From Bradyrhizobium archetypum (GTDB lineage Bacteria; Pseudomonadota; Alphaproteobacteria; Rhizobiales; Xanthobacteraceae): a DNA stretch of 64,000 nt. The DNA is taken from the NCBI RefSeq assembly GCF_013114835.1, contig NZ_JAAVLW010000005.1:740704-804703 (forward strand), in the 5' to 3' direction. Below are positions 42,194-52,274 of this stretch, one piece after another. Both the position numbers and the translations under genes were made by a program. Numbering within the stretch: position 1 is the first letter of the stretch; each line of letters begins with the position of its first letter. The notes under the pieces were generated by a model. It worked only from the letters and a program-made list of their open reading frames with translations. It was not told the DNA's origin and did no database searches.

Positions 42194-42921
42194 GTCACTT
42201 CTCCTTGAGTTTTCGAGCCCGCGACCACCGCGGCCTCGATGGTGATCGAGAGGCCGAATGACGATCGGCGACGCACCCGCTCGCGGGCCGGAGCGTAGCG
42301 GAGGACGCTAGCCGGAAGACTTTCTTGGCTCGCGAGGAATGGGCGTCAGCCCAGGGGAAGAAAGTCTTAACGGCGGCGTTGCGGCTCAGACGATCGAGGC
42401 GGAGCCGGTCTTCGGCCAGATCAGCCATCAAGAGGCAAGGTGCGTCCGTGCGCTGAACAGCCTTAAGGAGACGGGGCGGCGGACGTCGGTCGTCCTGTAC
42501 AAGAGATCGATTGGGTCAGGCGAAGAAAGGAAAACAACCTGCGGGAAAAGTCGGGCGTCGGCGCCCCGAAACAGCCGTTAGAGAACGCCCGCCCCGACAC
42601 TAACAGAGTTGCCGATGATTGGCATAATGGCCGTGTAGTGCTCTGAGGAGACCACCCCTCCCTGCGATGCCGATCATTGGCGATCTCGACGCGCCTAATG
42701 ATTGAGGAGAACCCTGGGCGCCGAGCCGAAGGGCTATAGCCGTGCTAGCCGCGAGAACTGGTTGACGTTCGGTTCGCCCTGCCCTGACTGACTGCAGCGG
42801 GCCAAGCTCGGCCAAGACGGTCATGCGCGCCCGCCCCGTGTCACCGATGAAGATCGAACCGATGCAGCCAAGGATCTCGTGCCAGCGCGGGGATGGCACT
42901 CCAACATAGGATATCCGAGAA
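42194..42921. other. Non-coding region with strong hairpins
   Basis: No convincing gene. It contains AAGACTTTCTT (42316-42326) paired with AAGAAAGTCTT (42358-42368), enclosing an inner GGGC/GCCC hairpin. A GC-rich leader-like sequence (GGAGCGTAGCGGAGGA) resembles one upstream of the DUF2493 gene. Confidence 0.5.
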
Positions 42922-43197
42922 TCACATAATAACGGCAACGGCGGCCGAAATGGTAAAGACTGCCGCGATGGCTGCGCGCAAGACAAATGACCGCGCGGTG
43001 GCAAAGGTGATCTGACCAATGAGGGGCATCATCGCGGCGGGAGCGATGCCGACGAGCAACGCGCCGATGGCGCCCGCACTATGAAATACCATCACGCCGG
43101 CAGTGAACCTAACCAGGAATGAAAGGGAGTCTACAGCGAGAGCAAAGATCTGAGCAGAATAGACCGACGCGAAGGTATTGAGGAAGTCCGAGAGCAA
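42922..43197 (-). CDS. Small membrane protein
   Basis: A 91-residue protein with two or three hydrophobic segments (V-R-F-T-A-G-V-M-V-F and the long C-terminal helix). It has no known domain. It lies among conjugation accessory genes on the same strand. Moderate support from the continuous hydrophobic pattern. Confidence 0.4.
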   Translation of the reverse strand: MLSDFLNTFASVYSAQIFALAVDSLSFLVRFTAGVMVFHSAGAIGALLVGIAPAAMMPLIGQITFATARSFVLRAAIAAVFTISAAVAVIM

Positions 43198-43367
43198 TTC
43201 GCGCCTTCCACGATCACCTGGACGCGAGGTTACTCAAGCCGGAACTAGTTAGAGGTGCGGCTCACCGTCTAACCACATTCGAGGTGGCGAATGTGCTCGG
43301 GGCGCAATTGCGTCGGTTACGACGCTTGCCCCATGCAGGGAGATTTCGAAATCGGCATGGACGGCGC

Positions 43368-44306
43368 TCACGCGCCGCCATCCCCAAACTTCCAGACCGG
43401 GATACCGAGTCGTTTCGCCTTGTCGGCGAGATTGCTCTGGATGCCAGTGCCGGGGAAGACCATGACGCCGATCGGCAAGATCTCCAGCATCGCGTCATTG
43501 CGCTTGAACGGTGCGGCCTTGGCGTGCTTGGTCCAGTCGGGCTTGAAAGCAATCTGGGGCACCTTGCGATTGGTCGCCCATTTGGCGGCGATCAGTTCGG
43601 CGCCTTTCGGCGAGCCGCCATGCAGCAGCACCATGTCAGGATGCTTAGCGTGGACCTTGTCAAGTCGATCCCAGACCAGATGATGGTCATTGAAGTCGAG
43701 CCCACCGGTTAGGGCAATTTTGGGGCCGGCCGGCAGCAACAGTTCGGTCTCCGCCCGGTGTTTGGCGGCGAGGAAATCCCTGGAGTCGATCATCGCCGCA
43801 GTAAGCTTGCGATGATTGACCAGCGATCCAGAGCGAGGACGCCAGGGCGAGCCGGTATGGACCTGAAAGCGCTCGATGGATTGATCGCGGAAGAGCTCCA
43901 TGCAGTTGCGACGTTCGACCAGCGTGATGCCTTCGGCCGTGAGCCGCTCGAGTTCGACCGATCTGATTTCCGAGCCGTCCTGCTCACGCTGGCTCTTCCG
44001 CTGTGCTTGCTCGTTGGCGTCGAGCTCGCGCTCGATGCGCTCTGTTGCACGGTGGAACAGGTTGACCGTCGACCAGAGCAGGTCATCGAGATCCGGCTCG
44101 AGGCGAGTGTCGCTTAGGGTTGCGACGAGGGCGTCGAACATATCGGCGACAGCACCCGCGATCATCTTGCCTTCGGGAAGCGGCCTCGGGTCTGGCTCGT
44201 CGTTCAAAGGACGGTAGCCAAAGAGCTGAAGTTCGCTAATTACGTGATCAATCGGGGATGAGCCCTGCGTTGGTTCGAAATCGAGGTCGTTGAGATCGGA
44301 TGTCAT
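43368..44306 (-). CDS. DUF2493 (SLOG-fold) protein
   Basis: A 312-residue protein. The N-terminal ~190 residues are helical and charged. The C-terminal DUF2493 domain has A-L-T-G-G-L-D-F-N-D, L-L-H-G-G-S-P-K-G-A-E and M-V-F-P-G-T-G, consistent with a SLOG/Rossmann nucleotide-binding fold. Common on alphaproteobacterial conjugative elements; the role may be in nucleotide sensing or DNA processing. Confidence 0.85.
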   Translation of the reverse strand: MTSDLNDLDFEPTQGSSPIDHVISELQLFGYRPLNDEPDPRPLPEGKMIAGAVADMFDALVATLSDTRLEPDLDDLLWSTVNLFHRATERIERELDANEQAQRKSQREQDGSEIRSVELERLTAEGITLVERRNCMELFRDQSIERFQVHTGSPWRPRSGSLVNHRKLTAAMIDSRDFLAAKHRAETELLLPAGPKIALTGGLDFNDHHLVWDRLDKVHAKHPDMVLLHGGSPKGAELIAAKWATNRKVPQIAFKPDWTKHAKAAPFKRNDAMLEILPIGVMVFPGTGIQSNLADKAKRLGIPVWKFGDGGA

Positions 44307-44434
44307 GGTCGAGGTCCTTTGCCCGGATCGGCCGCGCCCATCGCGGCTTCGTGGCGATCACCTGACAGCGGGCGGAACGGATCAGAACCCGAAGCGAAGC
44401 GAAGGGCCGTAGCGACAGCGGAGGATGGCGAAGT

Positions 44435-44527
44435 CCGGCTATTTTGTTTCGCGATGCAAAGGGGCGTGGCCGGGCCCCCCGCGAAGCTTTCTTCGCGGGG
44501 TGAACACCGCCGGCGGAAAATAGCCGG
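44435..44527 (-). ncRNA. Nested stem-loop upstream of the DUF2493 gene
   Basis: An outer stem, CCGGCTATTTT (44435-44445) with AAAATAGCCGG (44517-44527), encloses a perfect 10-bp inner stem, CCCCGCGAAG (44477-44486) with CTTCGCGGGG (44491-44500), with a 4-nt loop. It lies between the toprim and DUF2493 genes. No T-run follows it on the minus strand, so it looks like a structured leader or processing site. Confidence 0.55.
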
Positions 44528-44654
44528 GCGCAGCCATTGCCGGTCCGTTCCGATTGCTGTCCGATCGCCCTCTAGAAGGCCAGGGCGCGGCCTCTCCTGG
44601 GCACCATGGACCTCCCATCGATCTGCCGTGACGACGGCGCCAGCAATGCCGGCT

Positions 44655-45710
44655 TTAACTCTCCTCCGCCATCACCAAGAAGCGGGTGACGTCCTGCGGC
44701 GCGAGCTGAATGCGCATGGCCGCTCGAAGCTCGTGGATGCCGAACGTGCGGAGATCCTCATTAAAATCTCCCAACCGAGGAGACAAAGCGATCGCCACGA
44801 TACCAGCAGCCTCTGAGCGCTGCCTGAGGGCGGCCGTCGCTGCGTCTCCCGCCGCATCCGCATCCCGGACGATGTAGAGGCGACGCAGCGTCGGCGGGAG
44901 CAGCATGGCAGCTAGGTGATTGGCCGATAGTGCGGCGACCATTGGCAAGGTAGGCAGTGCGTAGCGCAGCGACAGGATGGTTTCGATCCCTTCGCCCGCG
45001 ACAAGCACATCATTCGCCGTACCGAAACGAACTGCGTTGCCGAGCAGATCGCCCATTGCCCTTCGTGGTGTGTCGATCGGCGCCTTGCCGAGCCGGATCG
45101 GGTCAAAACCCTCAGGATTAAGCCAGGTCCGGTGCGCGCCTGTTATCCGGCCGTCGAGATCGGTGACGCGGGCAATCATTGCAGGCCAAATCTCGGTCCG
45201 CGCGTCCTCATCCGGCCGATAGTAGCAGCGTGGGTGGAAGCGCAGGCTCGCTCCATAGTGCAACTCGAAAATGGCGCGTCCGCGCAAATATGCCTCCACG
45301 AGGGTCCCCTCGATCGGCCGAGATATCGCGAACAGCCGCCGCGCCGCTTCCGGTGATCCTGCCTTTACTGTAGCGTGGACGGGCTTCGTTGGGAGATCCG
45401 GGTGCGGCCGAGGCAGCTTAAGGAAGCGCGTTGCTTCGTCCACGACATCGCGGAATTCTATGAAGCCGCAGGTTTCGCGGATGATGTCGAGGAGATCACC
45501 ATGTTCGCCCGTGGCGGCGTCGGTCCATTTGCCCGCAGGTCCCTTCGGAGATTTCTGTAACCGCACGAACATCGAGCGACCTGGCGTGTTGCGGACGTCG
45601 CCGACCAGCCAGTAGCGCCCCACGCGCCGACCATTGGAGAGATAGTGGTGGCACACCGCCTCGGCCTCGCGCGCGAGGCGGTGTGCCAGTTCGGAAGCAT
45701 CGAACAGCAT
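44655..45710 (-). CDS. Toprim-domain protein, primase-like
   Basis: A 351-residue protein of the toprim family found on conjugative elements (DUF7146 plus toprim). The N-terminal region has G-R-Y-W-L-V-G-D and G-D-L-L-D-I-I-R; the toprim region has V-A-G-E-G-I-E-T-I-L-S and Y-I-V-R-D-A-D-A-A-G-D. It may prime the transferred strand. Its start shares a base with the ArdC stop. Confidence 0.85.
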   Translation of the reverse strand: MLFDASELAHRLAREAEAVCHHYLSNGRRVGRYWLVGDVRNTPGRSMFVRLQKSPKGPAGKWTDAATGEHGDLLDIIRETCGFIEFRDVVDEATRFLKLPRPHPDLPTKPVHATVKAGSPEAARRLFAISRPIEGTLVEAYLRGRAIFELHYGASLRFHPRCYYRPDEDARTEIWPAMIARVTDLDGRITGAHRTWLNPEGFDPIRLGKAPIDTPRRAMGDLLGNAVRFGTANDVLVAGEGIETILSLRYALPTLPMVAALSANHLAAMLLPPTLRRLYIVRDADAAGDAATAALRQRSEAAGIVAIALSPRLGDFNEDLRTFGIHELRAAMRIQLAPQDVTRFLVMAEES

Positions 45711-46666
45711 CAGGCGGCCTCGCCGTGGGCAGGCTCTTCCGCCGGGCTCAAGGCGAGATCAGGCAAGAACGCGAGCAGATAATCCGCGACTTTGCTGGCC
45801 TGCGAAGCGGCGCGGACGATTGCGCGATTGTCTTCGCCGAGCACCTCAAGCCACGAACCAATGTAGTTCGCATGCCGCACGGTCGGCACGATGCCGAGGG
45901 AAGCACAGCAGAATGCGGCGGATATCTCCGCGATGATTTCCTCGAAGGCGTATTTCTTGGTGCCGTAACTTCCGGATAGATCCCGGTTGAGCCGAGAGGA
46001 ATGGCCGCTGGCATGAGCCAGCTCGTGCAGAGCCGTGCGGTGCCAATTGATCGGCTCAAAGTAGGCGGCCGGAAATGGCACCTGAACGTAGTCCTCAGAG
46101 GGACAATAGAAAGCTCGGTCACCGCCGATCCGAAGATCGATGCCGCTGGCACTAATCAGCGCTTCGACTTGTGGCTCGATCATGTGAGGTAACGGGAGAG
46201 GCGCCGTCGTCGACACCTTGGCTGGCAGCCCGTCACATTGGTCGGTATTGAACACCGTAAAACGTTTCAGAAAGGGAATCGCTTTGGTTTCGTCGGCCGC
46301 CTCAATCGCCCGCTTCCTCTCCTCTTCGGGCACGAAGCGGTCAGCATAGACGACGGTCGTTCCTCGCTCTCCTTTGCGGACGTGGCCACCCAGAGACAAT
46401 GCCTGCCGGAAGGTGAGCCAGCTCTGGCCGGAGAAGCCCCGCTCGACCACAGCGCCCCATAGGATCAGGATGTTAATGCCGCTATATCGCCGATGTGTTG
46501 CTGCATTGTGAGGCATGGCAAGCGGCGCCTTCGCCGCGGCCGTTCCCCACGGCTGTACCCAGGGCACACACCCCGCCTCTAGCTCGGCAATGAGTCTATT
46601 CGTGATCTCGTCATAAAAATTGGCCCGGCCGGGGCTGCTCTGCGAAACTTGATTGTGCCTGGACAT
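45710..46666 (-). CDS. ardC: ArdC-type antirestriction protein
   Basis: A 318-residue protein with an N-terminal ArdC ssDNA-binding domain (Y-D-E-I-T-N-R-L-I-A-E-L-E-A-G ... W-V-Q-P-W) and a C-terminal zincin domain with the metal motif H-E-L-A-H. It protects incoming DNA from restriction in the recipient. It is the rightmost clear conjugation-type gene. Its ribosome site lies in a short hairpin. Confidence 0.88.
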   Translation of the reverse strand: MSRHNQVSQSSPGRANFYDEITNRLIAELEAGCVPWVQPWGTAAAKAPLAMPHNAATHRRYSGINILILWGAVVERGFSGQSWLTFRQALSLGGHVRKGERGTTVVYADRFVPEEERKRAIEAADETKAIPFLKRFTVFNTDQCDGLPAKVSTTAPLPLPHMIEPQVEALISASGIDLRIGGDRAFYCPSEDYVQVPFPAAYFEPINWHRTALHELAHASGHSSRLNRDLSGSYGTKKYAFEEIIAEISAAFCCASLGIVPTVRHANYIGSWLEVLGEDNRAIVRAASQASKVADYLLAFLPDLALSPAEEPAHGEAA

Positions 46667-46719
46667 CGCGGTTCTCCGCGACGGGCACCGCGAGCCTCTC
46701 TCGCGGCTACAAACCCGTC
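46667..46719 (-). promoter_or_regulatory. Stacked hairpins in the ardC leader
   Basis: CGCGG-TTCT-CCGCG (46667-46680) directly abuts the ardC ATG and contains its GGAG. Next to it GACGGG (46680-46685)/CCCGTC (46714-46719) encloses CCGCGAG (46688-46694)/CTCGCGG (46700-46706). The layout suggests translational control. Confidence 0.5.
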
Positions 46720-46789
46720 ACGGCAATCCAGGCCGCCACTCTTGCCTCTGGAGGTCTCCTCGTCTCGGCCGTCTCGGTGGTCTGGACAC

Positions 46790-47962
46790 TGAATGCGATC
46801 CAGAGTCCCATCCTTCTCAAAGCCCAGGTCGTGGCTAGACGGGTCGTTGCTGACCTCCCAGGTGACCATCCTGGCGCTGCCGCTTACCGCGATCACTCTG
46901 CTGGGCGCGGGACCCGCAGACCGGCTGCTAGTGGCTTGCGGTTGGGTGCCGTACCTGGTGGCGGGCCCGTTCGCCGGCGTCACCGTGGATCGCCCCCGCA
47001 CCGGTCAATCCTGTTGATCGCCGTCTTGGTCATGGCGGCAACGCTGGCCTGAATTCCGCTGCTGGCCGGCCTCGGACACCTCGGAATGATCCAGCTGTGT
47101 ACGGCGACGGAGCTGGTCGGGTGGTGGCGGTGAACGCCGAGATGACCTATCCGGTGTGCGTACCAACGCTGGTGGACCGGACTCGGCTGGGTCCAGGCGG
47201 AGAATTTGTTGGAGCTCAGCCAAGCGAGCGCGTTGGCAAGTCGGCGCGGAGAACGCGCTCGCCAGCCAGCCGGCCAGGAACGGCCCGCTTGCAGAATCGG
47301 GGTGCCGAACACAGTGGTTAGCCTTCGGCCATATGGCCGAGTAGCTGGGTCGAGCCGCCCGCTGCGCGCGAGGGCGAACGCAGCGGCACGAGCGTCAGCA
47401 ACGCAGCACCGGGCAGGAAACAGGCCCAGTCGGCAGGATCACACAGGCAGTCACGTTGGCGACTGGCACCTTCATCTTTTGGTACAACGCATATTCGGCG
47501 GTCTTCCTGCTGCACGAAAGATCTGGGTTTGGAGGGCGGGACTTTCGGCATGGTGCTCGGCATCGGTGCACCTGTGGCGTCGTCGGCGCAGTCACCGCAC
47601 CGTGAGTGGGACGCGCGATCGGCCTCGGGCCGGTGCTGATGGCAGCGCTGGCGCTCAGCGCTGGAAGGATGCCTGGCTGCCTTCTCACCCGGCCGTGGTG
47701 GTCCGCGGTAATGTGCGTCGCACTGTCTCAGTTCCTGCTGTCGGTTGGCCAGGAGATTTACAACGTGCAGCAGGGGCCGGGTGAACGCGAGCATCCGGAG
47801 CGTGATGTGGGGGCTGGCGCCACTAGCTCGCTGGTCGTCGGCGCGGCGGGTGCCGCATTGGGCCTCTGTGCCACGTTGCTGGCCAGCAGCGTGCTTGACG
47901 CGGCGGCGGTGCTGTGGATCTGGTGGTCGCCGCTGCGCCACACGCACAGTTTGCGTCTCTGA
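46790..47962 (+). pseudogene. Broken MFS exporter (MFS_3/EntS-like)
   Basis: Pieces of one MFS transporter of about 400 residues occur in shifting + strand frames: S-L-L-T-S-Q-V-T-I-L-A-L-P-L near 46845, then V-N-A-E-M-T-Y-P-V near 47130, L-E-L-S-Q-A-S-A-L near 47208, F-L-L-S-V-G-Q-E-I-Y-N near 47735, N-A-S-I-R-S-V-M-W-G-L-A-P-L near 47790 and V-V-G-A-A-G-A-A-L-G-L. Several frameshifts make it non-functional. The phrase style is close to actinobacterial transporters, suggesting distant transfer. Confidence 0.7.
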
Positions 47963-48479
47963 CCAGCAGACGGGACCGCTTATGAAGATCAAAACACTGG
48001 ACGAGCTTGGCCTCGGCCTGCACCGCTGGCTCGGTGGCGGATCAACGTGCCCGATCCTGACGGAATCGGTGCGGCCGCTTGCGCTTTAAGCAGCCGGCCC
48101 CTCTCGCCATACTTGCACGTCGCCAGGATGGGCAGGACGGCAGATCTTCTGTGCGGACGAATGGACTTAAGCAGTTCGCATTGATCAGAGCAACTCCGAT
48201 TGGTTTGAGACCCGTGCGATTATGTCCGCAGACTCGCCGATGCCAGCTGTGCAAGCGGGCCACAGCCGTGCGAGACTCCGATCCGCGCCCTTTTCGCAGA
48301 AGCCGCGATGATGACGCGCAGAACAACCTGAGAGCTCTGCTCTAAAAATCAGACTCCCGCTCAATGGCTTGGCCAGCTCTTCACGGACGACCGCCGGTGA
48401 CCAAGCCATAGAGGGACACCTTGTGCGGCTCGGAGCTAGTCCGGCCGCTCGCGCACCAAGAGAACCTTTCGATGAGTAC
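47963..48479. other. No gene seen
   Basis: Short overlapping frames only, none with recognisable protein content. Probably remnant sequence. Confidence 0.35.
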
Positions 48480-48677
48480 CTAAGCTCGCGGAAGCGATAC
48501 CTCTTCTCGATTCATAGTCTGCGCATCGTAAATTCCGACCTGAAGCATTGGAAAGCGCTTCTTCAGATCTTCTGCCCCTGCCTTTGCTCCGACTTTGGTC
48601 ATAAATTCGGCTTTCAATCGGCCATCCACTTCGAGCGCGTAGCCTGACGTGGGGAGTTTGTGGGCGGCAGCAACCAT
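48480..48677 (-). CDS. Small conserved hypothetical protein
   Basis: A 65-residue protein containing Y-A-L-E-V-D-G-R-L-K-A-E-F, then L-K-K-R-F-P-M-L-Q-V and I-Y-D-A-Q-T, a pattern I recall from many short Bradyrhizobium hypotheticals. Likely a β-hairpin plus helix fold. The function is unknown. Confidence 0.55.
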   Translation of the reverse strand: MVAAAHKLPTSGYALEVDGRLKAEFMTKVGAKAGAEDLKKRFPMLQVGIYDAQTMNREEVSLPRA

Positions 48678-49432
48678 TTCGTGTCTCGTCTCGCATCAGG
48701 ACTGTGGAGGACAATAGCCTACCGTGAGTCGCTCAAATCGCGCTAGGCGGCAGAATGACTGTCTGTGAATCGTTACGAAGCGGCAATTTATGAACAACCT
48801 GGCCTTCCGACCTTAGATAGTCGGGGAATTCCCTGGTTTCTTCGCAGAGATAAGAACGATGGATGCCACAACTTCCAGCGTGGATCGCGGCACTTGTAAG
48901 AGGAATTGCCCAGGGTGGATACCGATCATGCACATCGCAGATATCGAACATGGCCGCCGCCGATGGGAAACAGCCAGCGATGGCGCGCTCGGGCCCACAC
49001 TAAAAGCGCCAAGGTCAGGAAGCTTGGCGCGACGAACATGAGTAAGAGCTCAAGAACCGAATTTGCAGTGGGACCTGGACGGCTATTTCGCCGAAGTCGC
49101 GCGCTGGCCAGCCCGATCAGGAGCGCCCGGCCGTGGTATTAGCCGACTAATTCAAGCGGACCTTTAGTTACCGATGCACCAGACAAGGTCCCTATAGATC
49201 GAGCCTTCTGAGAATGCCGGTCCGGGAGCTGAGCTCCAGTTGTACGTTTGAAGCCATTATCACGTTTCGAGATGCGAACCACTCATGTCCAAGGCGACAC
49301 GGACGCACGCAGCAACTACGAGCGGCATCAACATGGATGGGAGAGAAATTGAGGATCTGCTCGGGTTTGGCTTCCACAGGACGGACATAAACACAGCCCA
49401 TAGTTGCCACCCGCGACTTGGGCATTGCCCGC
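48678..49432. other. No supported gene
   Basis: About 750 bases between the small hypothetical and the glmS-like gene. Only short frames occur, with no recognisable domain. A 72-residue minus-strand frame at 48733-48951 is possible but unsupported. Confidence 0.35.
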
Positions 49433-51257
49433 CTATTCTACGGTTACCGATTTCGCGAGATTGCGTGGCTGATCGACGTCCGCTCCCATTAAGACAGCGG
49501 TATGGTAGGCCAAGAGCTGCACCGCAATGGCATAGATCATGGGTGTAAAGGTTGCAGCCACGTCTGGCAGCACAATGGTCACGAGCGAATCCACCGTCGC
49601 TTCCGAAGCCCCTGTCGCATCGGTCATCAGGATGATGTTGCCACCACGAGCGGCGACTTCCTGCATGTTTGAGACGGTTTTTTCGAAAACCCGGTCGTAA
49701 GGAGCGATCACCACCACCGGCATGCTCTCGTCGATCAGCGCAATCGGGCCGTGCTTGAGCTCGCCGGCGGCATAGCCTTCGGCGTGAATATAGGAGACTT
49801 CCTTCAGTTTGAGCGCGCCTTCCAGCGCCAGGGGAAACGACGTGCCGCGGCCGAGATAGAGCACAGCGCGCGATTTGGCGATATCGCGCGCGAGCTTCTC
49901 GATCTGCGGTTCGATCGCGAACGCCTCAGCGATCAGTCGCGGAACTTCGATCAGCTCACCCACGAGCTTCAATTCATCGATGTCGGACAATTCTCCGCGC
50001 CCTTTGCCTGCGGCGATCGCAAGGGCGGCCATCACCATCAGCTGACAAGTGAAAGCTTTGGTCGAGGCGACGCCGATTTCCGGGCCCGCCAGTGTCGGCA
50101 GCACGGTTTTGCTCTCGCGCGCAATCGTGGACGTCGGTACGTTGACCACGGAAATCGTGTGCAGACCCTGCGCCTTGGCGTAGCGCAACGCGGCCAGTGT
50201 GTCGGCGGTCTCGCCCGACTGCGAGATGACGATCGCGAGATCCCCCTTGCGCAAAGGCGCCTCGCGGTAGCGGAGTTCGGAGGCGACATCGATCTCGACC
50301 GGTATACGCGCCAGCCGCTCGAACCAATACTTGGCGACGTGCCCGGCGTAGCTTGCGGTACCGCAAGCGGTGATCAAGATGCGCCTAATATCATTGAAAT
50401 CGAATGGCAGTTCGAACGGCAGCGCGATGCGCTTGGCGGCCATGTCAACATAACGCGCCAGCGTCTGCCCGACCACTTCCGGCTGTTCGTAAATTTCCTT
50501 GGCCATGAAGTGGCGATAATTCGCCTTGTCTACCAGGAGCGATGAGGCGCCGGACTTCAGCGTTTCCCGGTTGGCAACGGCGCCTTTCGAATCATAGATG
50601 ACGCAGATCGCACGGGTAAGTACGGCCCAGTCACCGTCTTCAAGATACGTGATTGTATCGGAAGGGCGCGAGCGCGATAGCATCCGATCCCAAATACATT
50701 TCGCCGTCGCCGTACCCGATCGCGAGCGGCGAACCCCTGCGAGCGCCGATCATGAGATCGTTATGACCTTTGAACAGGAATGCCAGCGCGAACGCGCCGC
50801 GCAGCCGCGGCAGCAACGTTTTCACTGCGTCCTGCGGTGAGTAGCCATTCTTTAGATAGGATTCGACGAGATGCGCCACCACCTCGGTATCAGTCTCCGA
50901 GGCGAAGTTAGCGCCATTCTGCTCTAGCTCAGCGCGGAGCTCGCGGAAATTTTCGATGATCCCGTTATGGACGACGGCGACATTGTCCGTCATATGCGGA
51001 TGGGCATTGCGCTCGGTCGGTTTGCCATGAGTGGCCCAGCGCGTATGACCGATACCTGTATGACCCGATAGCAGATCGCCGTGTAGCCGCGCCTCGAGAT
51101 TTTTCAGCTTGCCTTCGGCACGCCGCCGCTCGAGATGGTCGCCTTCAACCGTCGCGACGCCTGCGGAGTCGTAGCCACGATATTCCAGTCGTTTGAGTGA
51201 CTCGACCAGCTGCCCCGCCACTGGGCCGCGCCCCAGGATGCCGACAATCCCGCACAT
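49433..51257 (-). pseudogene. nodM: glmS/nodM glucosamine-6-phosphate synthase, frameshifted
   Basis: The gene for L-glutamine:fructose-6-phosphate aminotransferase is split in two frames. The first part (51257 to about 50660) begins M-C-G-I-V-G, giving the catalytic Cys of the glutaminase domain, and runs to D-A-I-A-L-A-P-F, then goes out of frame to a stop at 50640. The second part resumes D-T-I-T-Y-L-E-D-G-D-W and carries both SIS (isomerase) domains to the usual C-terminal S-V-T-V-E at 49433. Compared with the family sequence A-P-F-T-D-T-I-T, two nucleotides are missing at about 50660. It is probably a nodM-type copy in the island rather than the housekeeping glmS. Confidence 0.85.
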
Positions 51258-52050
51258 GCCGATCAATGCCCTCCAGCCTCAAGGAAATCATCTTCAAAAC
51301 CGCAGAAACTTCTTAACCAAATTCACTGGTCTGAAGGTACTCAATAGTCATCGCGGATGGCGACATCGTTAGCGGTTCAACTCTGGAATTAGCTGTCGGA
51401 GCAATTAGTCTCGCCGCATGCACACGCGTGAGCTAGGTCTTAGAAGTTTCAACCATCATCGGTTCGCCCAGGGCCGCTTTGGCGAGCACGATCAAATGCC
51501 AGTAGGAAGCGGCAGCGAGCGCAGCAAACGAACTGAGGGTTTCGAGGTGAGCCAAATATCCAGGCGCGAGTCCATGGTCCCGTGCGACAGCGAGCGATGG
51601 CGCAAACAGACTCTTTGTCCGGTAGCGAAGATAGCAATCGTAGTCGCAATAGGGCTCATTTTTGGAGGTATCTCGCTGGTAGCGTGATCCCAGGGATCGA
51701 CGACACTCGAGGCAAATCGACGGACCGCGTGCCGTCCTGCGATAGAACTTCATAATCGTCGGTGACCTCATCTTGCTTCCGTGCGCCGAGGGCCATTCAG
51801 GACGCTCGGGTTCGATTCTTGACGAGACTAAAACGATTGCGATTGATGGCTCAATTCTACGTAAGTAAGCCTTCGATATTGAAACGGTTTCAAAAGCTAT
51901 ACGAAAGTTTGTAATCCGCCACTCTTCCGTTACTACTGATGTCAGCGGTCCGCCTTGGATACTTGCGGGAGCGCCCGCCGAGCAATTGACGTGAGCGGTT
52001 CGTGAAAAAAGCCATGCGACGCTGTCCTCGACAGTACACTCGGATTCGTA
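51258..52050. other. No supported gene
   Basis: Nothing recognisable on either strand. The long minus-strand frame across 51433-52185 has no domain and overlaps a reverse-transcriptase remnant on the other strand. Confidence 0.35.
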
Positions 52051-52200
52051 TTGGTGATCGAGTTGGTTGAGATCGATGACGAACCGCGCTGGGCTTCTAT
52101 TGAGCCCATTAAGGCGACGCTTCAGGCTAGTCTGAAGGAGTGCGGCCTGGAATTGCATCCCACCAAAACAAGGAGGCGACAGCATCTGTGTGTAGCTAAT
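52051..52200 (+). pseudogene. Group II intron reverse transcriptase fragment
   Basis: A short stretch encodes L-Q-A-S-L-K-E-C-G-L-E-L-H-P-T-K-T-R, which matches the conserved block L-x-E-C-G-L-E-L-H-P-x-K-T-R of group II intron reverse transcriptases. No other RT blocks or intron RNA domains are evident, so it is a relic of an inserted intron. Confidence 0.5.
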
Positions 52201-52274
52201 ATGCTTTGCGAGCGTTCGGGAAGAAAAATGCTTCTGCCAGACCGCTCGTACCGTTCGTGATTCGGAGGAATCGG

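Larger units (their letters stand above)
10845..46666. mobile_element. dusA-associated integrative element, right end not located
   Basis: From the integrase at dusA onward the window carries island-type content: integrase, defence-like operon, a complete Trb-type mating apparatus, relaxase, excisionase-like and activator-like regulators, and ArdC. I give the last clear conjugation-type gene as the right limit. The accessory content (pseudogenes, nodU) continues to about 62.8 kb, so the element or a composite of elements may extend that far. I saw no second copy of the dusA start region that would mark the other attachment site. Confidence 0.5.

Noticed and set aside
48733..48951. 72-residue minus-strand frame
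   Set aside because: No ribosome site, domain or neighbour to support it.
51433..52185. 250-residue minus-strand frame
   Set aside because: No domain, no ribosome site, and it overlaps a recognisable reverse-transcriptase remnant on the other strand.
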